A stretch of DNA of 64,000 nucleotides from Actinomycetospora callitridis. Its GTDB lineage: Bacteria > Actinomycetota > Actinomycetes > Mycobacteriales > Pseudonocardiaceae. Under the pieces are notes generated by a model. The model was not told the DNA's origin. It made no database searches and saw only the letters and a program-made list of their open reading frames with translations. This document shows, in pieces, positions 49,937-57,377 of this stretch; position 1 is the first letter of the stretch, and each line of letters opens with the position of its first letter. The translations under genes and the position numbers were made by a program. The stretch is from assembly GCF_028737265.1 (NCBI RefSeq), contig NZ_JAQZAK010000002.1, forward strand, positions 186,001 through 250,000. The letters run 5' to 3'.

Positions 49937-51142
49937 CTGAGCGCCGACACCCCGGCGGGCCTCCGGTCCGCCCCCTTCGTCGCGCTCCTCGCCGCGACCG
50001 TCCTCGCCTTCGGCGGCTACGCGCTGCTGCTCCCCGTGGTGCCGGTGCACGCGGCCGCGGGTGGCGCGACGCCCGGTGCCGCCGGCGCCACCACCGGCGT
50101 GTTCATGGCGGCCACCGTCGCCGCCCAGCTCACCGTCCCGGCCGTCCTGCGTCGTGTGGGCCCGCGCGCGGCGATGATCGCGGGGGTGCTCGCGATGGGC
50201 GCGCCTGCGGTCCTGCTCGCCGCCACCGCGTCGCTGACCGTGCTGTTCGCGGTGGCCGTGGTGCGTGGGCTCGGGTTCGGGCTCGTCACCGTCACCGGTG
50301 CCGCCCTCGTGGCCGACCTCGCCCCGCCCGCCCGGCGGGGACGGGCGATGGGCCTCTACGGGGTCGCCCTCGGCCTGCCCCAGCTCGTCCTGCTCAGCGG
50401 CGGTGTGTGGGCCTACGAGGTGCTCGGCGGGGCGGCGGTGCTGCTCGCAGGGGCGGCCCTGCCGCTCCTGGCCTCCCTCGCCTGCGGACGCCTGCCGACC
50501 CGCGTCGTCGCCTCCCCCGGCGACGTCGCGGGCGGGCGGACGTTCCCGGTCACGGCCGCGCTGGGCCCCTGGACGGCGATGGTGGTGTCCGCCGCTGCGG
50601 CCGGTGGCGTGATCACCCTGCTACCCCTGTGGACCCCCGGGACGGGGTCGGCGGCCGGCCTCGCCGGGGGCACGACCACCGCCGCGATCGCCCTCGCCGT
50701 CCTCACGACGGGCCAGCTCGCGGGCCGCGGGCTCGCCGGCGAGCTCGCCGACCGGCGCACCCGAGCGCCGGCGGTCGCCGTCGGGCTGGTCACCGGCGCG
50801 GGCCTCGTGACCGTCGCCGCCGGGGCCGGCGTGATCGCCCTGGGCGGGGAGGGTTCCGGTCTCGTGGTGCTCCTCGGCGCCGCACTCGTGGGCCTCGGGT
50901 TCGGCGCGGTCCAGAGCGACACCCTGCTCGCGCTCTTCGCCCGCGCCGGCCCGTCCCGCTCGGGTGCCGCCAGCACGTGGTGGAACACCGGCTACGACGC
51001 GGGCACCGGCCTCGGGGCCGCGGCGCTGGCCGCGGTGCTCGGTGCCGCGGGCGCGCCCACCGCGTTCGTCGTCGCCGCGGTCGCCTGCGTCCTCGTGCTC
51101 CCGGTCCCGCTCGCCGCGGTGCTCGGGCGTCGGTCGGGCTGA
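49937..51142 (+). CDS. MFS transporter with an apparent CTG start
   Basis: The protein of about 401 residues has twelve hydrophobic helices in MFS order, with RVGPRAAMIAGVLAMGAP (loop 2-3 region) and AALVADLAPPARRGRAMGLYGVALGL. No ATG, GTG or TTG lies in frame between an upstream TGA (49862) and GTG 50036, yet helix 1 (FVALLAATVLAFGGYALLLP) is encoded before 50036. CTG at 49937, 10 nt after GGAG and 7 nt after phhB, is the likely start. Substrate unknown. If GTG 50036 were used the protein would lose its first helix. Confidence 0.75.
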   Translation: MSADTPAGLRSAPFVALLAATVLAFGGYALLLPVVPVHAAAGGATPGAAGATTGVFMAATVAAQLTVPAVLRRVGPRAAMIAGVLAMGAPAVLLAATASLTVLFAVAVVRGLGFGLVTVTGAALVADLAPPARRGRAMGLYGVALGLPQLVLLSGGVWAYEVLGGAAVLLAGAALPLLASLACGRLPTRVVASPGDVAGGRTFPVTAALGPWTAMVVSAAAAGGVITLLPLWTPGTGSAAGLAGGTTTAAIALAVLTTGQLAGRGLAGELADRRTRAPAVAVGLVTGAGLVTVAAGAGVIALGGEGSGLVVLLGAALVGLGFGAVQSDTLLALFARAGPSRSGAASTWWNTGYDAGTGLGAAALAAVLGAAGAPTAFVVAAVACVLVLPVPLAAVLGRRSG

Positions 51143-51391
51143 CGGCCGGCCGACCGCTCATCAGCTTCTCGGGACGCTTCGATTTCCGAAGTATCAGCGG
51201 TGGGACGACACCAGGTCCACGTCGCCCGTCCGGACGCCGACGACGTCGCTCGGTCCACGGTCGGGGGCTGTGCGGGTGACGTGCTGGCGCGATCGGGGGA
51301 GAACCTGTCATCGGCTGTCACGAGGCGGGCACCGCCCGCGATGTCCGCCGTGTCCGGCACGGGTCGGGCGCGGGTGACGGAGGCCGACGTG

Positions 51392-51964
51392 GTGAAGAAG
51401 GTGCTGTTCGCGGCCCTGCTCGGTGCGGTCGTGATGATGGGGTCGGCGCAGGCCGGCTACCTCACCTCCGCCACCCTGCCGGACCGCGTGGCGCCGGGCG
51501 CCGCGCGCGCGCCGGAGCTGTCGGGCGCCGTCACGCCCGTGCCGCCGCCCGGTGCCGCTCCCGGGTCTCCGCTGCCCGTGGCGCCCGCAGGGCCCGCAGG
51601 GCCCGCCGGGCCCGCGGGTCCGATCGGGGCGGGCGGGCCCGGTGCGGTCGGTCCCGTCGGCGCGACGGGCGGCGGCGCCGGGGAGGCGGCGACGCCACCC
51701 CGGACGGGCCGCTCGGCGGCGGCCGACAGCAGCCCGGAGTCCGGTGCGTCCGCCCGATCCGGCTCCTCGGGCGGCTTCGGGTCGTCGGACGAGCGCGGAG
51801 CCCCGGCCGGCGGGTCCGGCTCGTCGAACGGCTCGCCCGGCGGGTCGTCCGGGGGCCCGTCGAACGGCTCGTCCGGCGGGCAGGGGAGGGACCCGGGCGG
51901 CGTCCGCGTCCAGGTGTGCCTCGAGCGCGTGCTCGGGAAGTGCGTCCGCGTCGGCCTCGGCTGA
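51392..51964 (+). CDS. Secreted collagen-like low-complexity protein
   Basis: This protein of about 190 residues has a signal peptide (VKKVLFAALLGAVVMMGSAQA), a Pro-rich segment, a short Gly-X-Y run (APAGPAGPAGPAGPIGAGGP, GAVGPVGATG), a Ser/Gly-rich linker and a distinct end RVQVCLERVLGKCVRVGLG with two cysteines. GTG 51392 follows GGAGG at 8 nt. Gly-X-Y tracts can form a triple helix; surface or matrix role is only a guess. Confidence 0.65.
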   Translation: MKKVLFAALLGAVVMMGSAQAGYLTSATLPDRVAPGAARAPELSGAVTPVPPPGAAPGSPLPVAPAGPAGPAGPAGPIGAGGPGAVGPVGATGGGAGEAATPPRTGRSAAADSSPESGASARSGSSGGFGSSDERGAPAGGSGSSNGSPGGSSGGPSNGSSGGQGRDPGGVRVQVCLERVLGKCVRVGLG

Positions 51965-51987
51965 CCCCCGGTCGAGGCGACTCGACC

Positions 51988-52596
51988 TCAGCCCGCGGCG
52001 ACCTTCTCGGGCGCCCCGCCGGTCACGGCCGCGCGCTCGGCCTGGGCCACCGCGGCGATGGTGTCGTCGAGCAGCGCCACGAGCAGGCGGTCACGGGCGG
52101 CGGCGTCGAGATCGGCCACGCGGGCCGCGACGAGCAGGTGGGCGCAGGCGTGGTTGACCGGCCCCACGTGCAGCAACGTCGCCAGACGTCCGCCGTGCCC
52201 GCTCTCGCCCCGGCCCGGGCGTCCCGGCCCGGCCGCCGCGCGCCGCTCGAGGCGACGCTGCAGACGGGGGAAGAACCGGTTGGCGGGGTCGATCGCGAGG
52301 CCGGCGCGCGCGATCGTCGCGAGCACGATCGGGCGGACCTCGACGCCGGAGTCGCGCCCGAGACCGATGAGCGTCACGGCCCGGGTCGCGAGCTGCTGAC
52401 GGGCGTCGGAGGAGACGGCGTCGTTGACCTGCCACGCGACGGCGGCGAGCGCCGGGTGCGTACAACGTGGCCGGTCGGTGAAGCGTTCACCGGCGAGGAC
52501 GGAGACGTACTCCATCAGACAACTGCCGGCCTCCGCGTCGCGGTGAGCACCGGCATCGAGGACAGGCATGCCCTCCGGAGGGCGTGTGGACGTCAT
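51988..52596 (-). CDS. Conserved actinobacterial protein of unknown function
   Basis: The 202-residue soluble protein contains MEYVSVLAGERFTDRPRCTHPALAAVAWQVNDAVSS and a central PIVLATIARAGLAIDPANRFFPRLQRRLERR, patterns seen in many actinobacterial hypothetical proteins. It looks mostly helical with no transmembrane part or known motif. ATG at 52596. Its neighbours give no hint of function. Confidence 0.6.
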   Translation of the reverse strand: MTSTRPPEGMPVLDAGAHRDAEAGSCLMEYVSVLAGERFTDRPRCTHPALAAVAWQVNDAVSSDARQQLATRAVTLIGLGRDSGVEVRPIVLATIARAGLAIDPANRFFPRLQRRLERRAAAGPGRPGRGESGHGGRLATLLHVGPVNHACAHLLVAARVADLDAAARDRLLVALLDDTIAAVAQAERAAVTGGAPEKVAAG

Positions 52597-52724
52597 GGGA
52601 AGCTCCCTTCCCCGGCCCCGGGCCCTCGCGCCCGGTCGGATGCTCCACCGTAGACCGAATCCGGGCCCAGGACAGGGGGTCCGGACGAGGGAATCGAGAT
52701 CGGGTCACCCGCGCGGGCGGTGAC

Positions 52725-53432
52725 TCAGCGCTCGGAGCCGATGACCGTGGTCGCCGTGAGCGCCGCCAGCACCGCACCGACGGTGGGCGAGATCAGCCGG
52801 CGGATGTCCTGGGCGACGCCGAGCGTGACGTGCCGGCCGTCGGAGATCGCCCGGGCGCGACGGGCGGCGAGGGTCAGGTCGGCGGGGCTGAGCTCCCGGA
52901 CGCGGCGTCCGTGGTGGAGCAGCACGATGAGCATCGCGACCGCCTCGTCGGGCTCCTCGCCCTCCAGCGCGGCGCGGACGGCGGCGCGGTCGTGGTGCAG
53001 CGCCTCGACCTCGTGGACCCGCAGCGCGGAGCCGAACACCGGCATCGCGAGGTAGCCGAACACCCGGCGCGGCTCGCGGGCGGCCAGCCCGCGCTCGACG
53101 AGACGGTCCATGGTGCGGCGGATCATCTGGGCGCCGCGGTTGCCGGTGACCGCGTGCTGCAGGTCGGTCTTGGCGCCCCCGTGGGCGAGGAGGCTCTCGG
53201 CGACCCAGCCGAGCAGCGGATCGGTGACCTCCACCGGTCCGCGCCGGTAGGCCGTGCCCGCGTCGAGCAGGGAGGCGTCGAGCAGCAGCTCGACCATCGC
53301 GGCCGCGACGAGCAGGCCCGCGGGCTCGGTGAGGGTGGACATCGGGCGTCCTTCGTCGTCGCCGAGGATCCACGCCACCCGCTCCGGCAGCGTCAGGTCC
53401 GCGGTCCGTGACGACCACCGCTCCGAACGCAC
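52725..53432 (-). CDS. GPP34 (Golgi phosphoprotein 3-like) protein
   Basis: The 235-residue protein has the GPP34 helical pattern: LTLPERVAWILGDDEGRPMS, LLVAAAMVELLLDASL, EVTDPLLGWVAESLLAHG and MDRLVERGLAAREPRRVFGYLAMPVFGS. Bacterial GPP34 proteins are homologues of eukaryotic GOLPH3, which binds PI4P; the bacterial role is unknown. A TACGCT box lies 6 nt before the GTG, so it is probably leaderless. Divergent from the sigma factor gene. Confidence 0.85.
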   Translation of the reverse strand: MRSERWSSRTADLTLPERVAWILGDDEGRPMSTLTEPAGLLVAAAMVELLLDASLLDAGTAYRRGPVEVTDPLLGWVAESLLAHGGAKTDLQHAVTGNRGAQMIRRTMDRLVERGLAAREPRRVFGYLAMPVFGSALRVHEVEALHHDRAAVRAALEGEEPDEAVAMLIVLLHHGRRVRELSPADLTLAARRARAISDGRHVTLGVAQDIRRLISPTVGAVLAALTATTVIGSER

Positions 53433-53438
53433 GCAGAC

Positions 53439-53444
53439 AGCGTA
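53439..53444 (-). promoter_or_regulatory. -10 box TACGCT of the GPP34 gene
   Basis: On the minus strand TACGCT lies 6 nt before the GTG at 53432. Confidence 0.45.
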
Positions 53445-53627
53445 GGCACCTCTGTCCCCCACCCGAGCGAGGAGTCCTCGGGCGGTGGCACACGGCGTCG
53501 AACGGTGCGGCCGCTCGGGGCATCGGGTGTCGGCCGATCGCCCGGGCGCCGGTCGCCGACGGTGAGGGCGTGATCGCCGCGCAGGATGCGGACCCCGCGT
53601 GTCGGACCCCCGGGGCACACTGCTCGC

Positions 53628-54764
53628 ATGACCGACCCGGGCACCGCGACGCCCGTCGCCCCGCTGACGCCCGACGACTCCCCGGCGCCCGACGACTCCC
53701 CGGCGCCCGACGACTCCCCGACGCCCGACGACTCCCCGACGCCCGAGGGCGCGGGGGACGACCTCGAGCGCGCCCGCCACGGCGACGACGACGCGTTCGC
53801 CCGGCTGGTCGCGCCGCTGCGCCGGGAGCTGCACGCGCACTGCTACCGGATGCTCGGCTCGACCCACGACGCCGACGACGTCCTGCAGGACGCGCTCCTG
53901 CGGGCCTGGCGGGCGATCGGGCGCTTCGAGGGCCGCCCGGATCGGCCGAACGCCCTGCGCTCGTGGCTCTACACGGTGGCCACCAACGCCGGGCTCGACG
54001 CCGTCGCCCGGCGCGGACGCCGCGCCCTGCCGATGGACCTCGGTCCGTCGAGCGAGGCCCCGGGCGACGATCCGCCGCGCACCGAGGTGGCGTGGCTCGG
54101 CCCCTACCCCGACCACCCCGACGCCACCGTCGAGGAGCGCGAGGCCGTCGAGCTCGCGTTCGTCGCGGCGCTGCAGCACCTCCCGGGCAACCAGCGGGCC
54201 GCGCTGCTGCTCATGGAGGTCCTCGGGTTCTCGGCCGCCGAGGTCGCCACGATGATGGTGACGACGACGGCGTCGGTGAACAGCGCGGTGCAGCGGGCGC
54301 GGGCGACGCTCGCCGCCAAGGTCACCGGCCCCAGCCAGCAGCGCACCCTGCGCGCGCTCCCGGACGCCGCGCTCGCGGCCACGGTCGCCCGCTACACGTC
54401 GGCGCTGGAGGCCGGCGACGCCGACGCCCTCGTCGGCCTGCTCACCGCCGACGTCACGTGGTCGATGCCCCCGAGCGCCGCCTGGTACCGCGGCCTCGAC
54501 GCGGTGTCGGCGTTCCTGCACCAGGGGCCGCTGGGCGTCGCCTGGCGCCACGTCCCGGCGTCCGCCAACGGCCAGCTCGCCGTGGGCTGCTACCTGTGGG
54601 ACGCCGACGAGTCGCTGTGGCGCGGCGGGGTGCTCGACGTGCTCACGCTCGCCGAGGACGGCCGGATCGCCGAGGTCACCGCGTTCATCGGGGCCGAGCA
54701 CATCGCCGCCGCCGGCCTCCCCGCCACACTGCCCGGGGACACCCCGCCCACTACAGCTCCCTGA
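53628..54764 (+). CDS. ECF sigma factor with SnoaL-like C-terminal domain (SigG/TIGR02960-like)
   Basis: The 378-residue protein has a repeat-rich N-terminus (PDDSPAPDDSP...), sigma region 2 (AHCYRMLGSTHDADDVLQDALLRAWRAI), region 4 (NQRAALLLMEVLGFSAAEVATMMVTTTASVNSAVQRAR) and a C-terminal SnoaL_2 domain (about 265-370: YTSALEAGDADALVGLLTADVTWSMPP). Such fused domains replace a separate anti-sigma factor in several ECF groups. No anti-sigma gene is adjacent, in line with that. ATG at 53628; a CACACT box 6 nt upstream suggests a leaderless mRNA. Confidence 0.88.
   Translation: MTDPGTATPVAPLTPDDSPAPDDSPAPDDSPTPDDSPTPEGAGDDLERARHGDDDAFARLVAPLRRELHAHCYRMLGSTHDADDVLQDALLRAWRAIGRFEGRPDRPNALRSWLYTVATNAGLDAVARRGRRALPMDLGPSSEAPGDDPPRTEVAWLGPYPDHPDATVEEREAVELAFVAALQHLPGNQRAALLLMEVLGFSAAEVATMMVTTTASVNSAVQRARATLAAKVTGPSQQRTLRALPDAALAATVARYTSALEAGDADALVGLLTADVTWSMPPSAAWYRGLDAVSAFLHQGPLGVAWRHVPASANGQLAVGCYLWDADESLWRGGVLDVLTLAEDGRIAEVTAFIGAEHIAAAGLPATLPGDTPPTTAP
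53667..53738. repeat. Four tandem 18-nt repeats in the sigma-factor gene
   Basis: The unit ACGCCCGACGACTCCCCG or a one-base variant occurs four times head to tail and encodes repeated PDDSPA/T. Length is likely to vary between strains. Confidence 0.85.
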
Positions 54765-54888
54765 TCATGTCCTCGGTGCGCTGCTCGGCGGCGGCGAGGA
54801 AGGTCGCCATCCGCCCCAGCACTGCGTCGTCGACACCCGCGAGCTCGGCGGCGAGGCGTGTGTTGAGGGGGTCGTAGACTAGAGGCAC
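54751..54888 (-). CDS. Possible 45-aa ORF between sigma factor and P450-like genes
   Basis: GTG at 54888 opens a 45-codon frame (MPLVYDPLNTRLAAELAGVDDAVLGRM...) that ends inside the sigma-factor 3' end. Composition looks like a genuine helical protein, and the frame is densely coding-like, but no family or ribosome binding site is seen. It could be a small gene or a remnant of a larger one. Confidence 0.35.
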   Translation of the reverse strand: MPLVYDPLNTRLAAELAGVDDAVLGRMATFLAAAEQRTEDMIREL

Positions 54889-54932
54889 TGCAGCTCGGTG
54901 GTCCCGACGCCGATCCGGGCGGCGACCACGCC

Positions 54933-55604
54933 GTGCTGGACGACGCGGTGGAGGCCTGCCGGCGGATGTTCGGCGATGACGCCGACGTCGCCGCGGCGAT
55001 GGGCGGGTTCGCGCGACTGGCCGCGACGGCGATGCAGCACGAGGGTCTCGCCCGCGAGCTCCGCGAGCGCCTGCCCGCCGACGTCACCGACGAGCAGGTG
55101 CATTACCTGCTGTCCACGCTGCTCTTCGTCGGCCAGCTGACCACCGGCCCGGCGCTGGGGTTCGTGCTGGCGCGGGTGCTCGCCGGCAGCGAGGAGCGGG
55201 ACGTGGACACCACCGCCCTCGTCGACGACGTCCTGCGCCGCGACCCGCCCGCGCCGTTCACGCTCTGGCGGTTCACCGCGCAGGAGGTCGAGCTCGCGGG
55301 CGTCGTCCTCCCGCCGCGGACCCCGGTGCTCGTCGACCTCGCGGGGACGGCCGACGATCCCGACGCGGGCCCCGGTCCCGGCCTCGCGTTCGGGGCGGGC
55401 CCGCACCTGTGCGCGGCCGTCCACCTCGCCCGCGCCGAGCTCGCCGCGGCCGTCGACGTCCTCGTCACCGACTTCCCCGACGCCCGCCTGGCGGTACCCG
55501 CGGCCGACCTGCGCCGCATCGACCCGGGCGGCATCGCGGGCAGCCGGCTCGCCGCCCTCCCCGTGCATGGCCTGCGGCCCCGTGAGCGATCCGGGTCGTC
55601 CTGA
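54933..55604 (+). CDS. Half-size cytochrome P450-like protein, possibly a remnant
   Basis: The 223-residue protein matches only the C-terminal half of cytochrome P450: FVGQLTTG at the I-helix position (Thr kept, acidic residue changed), VDDVLRR where ExxR is expected, TLWRFTAQEVELAGVVLPPRTPVLVDLAG and the heme loop FGAGPHLCAAVHLARAEL with Cys160. A full P450 has about 400 residues; helices A-H are absent and the meander before the Cys loop is shortened. The last residues (RERSGSS) are encoded by the family 3 palindrome. It may be a decayed gene or a diverged heme-binding protein. Confidence 0.7.
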   Translation: MLDDAVEACRRMFGDDADVAAAMGGFARLAATAMQHEGLARELRERLPADVTDEQVHYLLSTLLFVGQLTTGPALGFVLARVLAGSEERDVDTTALVDDVLRRDPPAPFTLWRFTAQEVELAGVVLPPRTPVLVDLAGTADDPDAGPGPGLAFGAGPHLCAAVHLARAELAAAVDVLVTDFPDARLAVPAADLRRIDPGGIAGSRLAALPVHGLRPRERSGSS

Positions 55605-55621
55605 CGACCCGGATCGCTCAC
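55582..55621. repeat. Family 3 palindrome, second copy, terminator between P450-like and SMP-30 genes
   Basis: Perfect 19-bp arms (GTGAGCGATCCGGGTCGTC at 55582-55600 and its complement at 55603-55621) with a 2-nt loop. It matches the 18692-18731 element at nearly every position. It lies in another convergent gap. Confidence 0.85.
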
Positions 55622-55635
55622 GTGCGCGCAGCGCC

Positions 55636-56526
55636 TCAGGGGACCCCGGCGTGCGGCACGTCGACGCGGGCCGCCAGCAGCTGGGCCTCGCGCACCGGGC
55701 GGCGCTCGTGCTCGGCGAACGAGGGCGCCGCGCAGGCGTAGAGCGTGCGCCCGTCCTCGCCGCCGAGCATGCAGGCGTAGACGCCGGTGCCCGTCGGGAG
55801 CTCCTCGAGGATCTCCCCGCCCTCGGCCACGCGCAGCAGCCGCCCGTGGAGGGCGTCGGCGACCCAGATCGCGCCGTCGGCGTCGGCGCAGATGCCGTCG
55901 GGGGCCACGGGCAGCGCCCCGACCGCCTCGCCGACGTCCGTGGTGGCCGGCGGCTCGGCGAAGCGCGCCCAGGACCGCCGGCGCGCGAGCCCGCCGTCGT
56001 CGGCGACGTCGAAGGCGGTCAGCCGCGCGCCGAACGTCTCGGCGACCACGAGCACGCCGTCGCGCAGCACCATGCCGTTGGGGAAGAGCAGGTCGTCGGC
56101 CACGGTGCTCGCGACGCCGTCGGGGTCGACGTAGGTCAGCGTCGTCGAGCTGATCGGCGCGCCTCCCATGAGGTCGAAGCCGAAGTTGCCGACGTAGGCG
56201 CCGCCCCGGGCGTCGACGACCATGTCGTTGAGGTGGTCCGCGACGAGGCCGGAGAGGTCGGCGTGCTCGACCAGCGAGCCGTCGTCCTCGCGCCGCAGGA
56301 TCCGGTGGTCGCGCATGGACACGATGAGCGCGCGCCCGTCGGGCAGGAAGCCGAGGCCGGAGGGCTGCTCGGGCACCTGGGCCATGACCTCGTGGTGCCC
56401 GGCGTCGTCGATCGCCACGACCTTCTCGGTGTAGAAGTCGGAGACCCACAGCCGTCCCTCGTGCCATCGCGGGCACTCGAGGTAGGACCACCCGTCCGAC
56501 ACCACGTCGACGTTCCGTTCAGCCAC
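55636..56526 (-). CDS. SMP-30/gluconolactonase-like hydrolase
   Basis: The 296-residue six-bladed beta-propeller protein has WSYLECPRWHEGRLWVSDFYTEKV (metal-binding Glu and the first Asp region), EQPSGLGFLPDGRALIVSMRDHRIL, HLNDMVVDARGGAYVGNFG and APDGICADADGAIWVADA (Asp at the metal site). Family members open lactones with a divalent metal. GTG has GAGGAGGAG 5 nt upstream. Substrate unknown. Confidence 0.88.
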   Translation of the reverse strand: MAERNVDVVSDGWSYLECPRWHEGRLWVSDFYTEKVVAIDDAGHHEVMAQVPEQPSGLGFLPDGRALIVSMRDHRILRREDDGSLVEHADLSGLVADHLNDMVVDARGGAYVGNFGFDLMGGAPISSTTLTYVDPDGVASTVADDLLFPNGMVLRDGVLVVAETFGARLTAFDVADDGGLARRRSWARFAEPPATTDVGEAVGALPVAPDGICADADGAIWVADALHGRLLRVAEGGEILEELPTGTGVYACMLGGEDGRTLYACAAPSFAEHERRPVREAQLLAARVDVPHAGVP

Positions 56527-56646
56527 GGCGCTCCTCCTCGAGCCTCGATCGTCCGCGCACGCTCTTTGCACCCGCCGGTGGTGTCAAGAGCACGACCTCC
56601 ACACGATCTCCACGAAACGACCCCGAATCCCGACCGGCCCGGCTCC

Positions 56647-56652
56647 TACGCT
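56647..56652 (+). promoter_or_regulatory. -10 box TACGCT of the OmpR-type regulator
   Basis: TACGCT lies 8 nt before ATG 56661, another apparent leaderless start. Confidence 0.45.
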
Positions 56653-56660
56653 CGCTGACC

Positions 56661-57377
56661 ATGAGCGGCCCCACCCGGCGCATCCTCGTCGTCGAGGACG
56701 AGCCCGTGATCAACGGCGCGGTCACCGACCGGCTCGTCGCCGCCGGCTACGACGTCGTCCGCGCGTGGGACGGACCCGGTGCCGTCGCCGAGTTCACCGC
56801 CCGCGAGCCCGACCTCGTCGTCCTCGACGTCATGCTCCCCGGCCTCGACGGGCACGAGGTGTGCCGGCGGATCCAGGCCGTCCGCCCCGTGCCGGTGCTC
56901 ATGCTGACGGCGGCCGACGACGAGGCCGACGTCCTCGTGGGGCTGGCCGTCGGCGCCGACGACTACCTCACCAAGCCGTTCCGGATGCGCGAGCTCGTCG
57001 CCCGGGTGGCCGCGCTGCTGCGGCGGGTCGAGCGCGCAGCCGAGCTGTCGACGCCGGAGCTGTCGACGCAGGATCCCGACGTCCGCGAGCTCGGCGACGT
57101 CCGCATCGATCCCGGGGCCCGCCGCGTCTGGGCCGACGGCGACGAGGTGCACCTGACGCCGACCGAGTTCGACCTCCTGCGCTGCCTCGCCGCCAGCCCG
57201 GGCGTGGTGCTCACCCGGGAGAAGCTCATGGGCGAGGTGTGGGGCTGGCCCGGCGCGTCGGGCACCCGCACGGTCGACAGCCACGTGAAGGCGCTGCGCG
57301 CCAAGATCGGGCCCGAGCGGGTGCGCACGGTCCACGGTGTCGGCTACGCGCTGGAGATCACCGGGGTCGGCCGGTGA
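56661..57377 (+). CDS. OmpR/PhoB-family response regulator
   Basis: The 238-residue protein has a receiver domain (LVVEDE, phospho-acceptor Asp56 in LVVLDVMLPGLDG, conserved KPF) and a C-terminal winged helix (VHLTPTEFDLLRCLAASPGVVLTREKLMGEVWGW, RTVDSHVKALRAKIG). It forms a two-component system with the kinase that follows, with GTGA overlap. TACGCT lies 8 nt before ATG. Divergent from the SMP-30 gene. Confidence 0.93.
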   Translation: MSGPTRRILVVEDEPVINGAVTDRLVAAGYDVVRAWDGPGAVAEFTAREPDLVVLDVMLPGLDGHEVCRRIQAVRPVPVLMLTAADDEADVLVGLAVGADDYLTKPFRMRELVARVAALLRRVERAAELSTPELSTQDPDVRELGDVRIDPGARRVWADGDEVHLTPTEFDLLRCLAASPGVVLTREKLMGEVWGWPGASGTRTVDSHVKALRAKIGPERVRTVHGVGYALEITGVGR

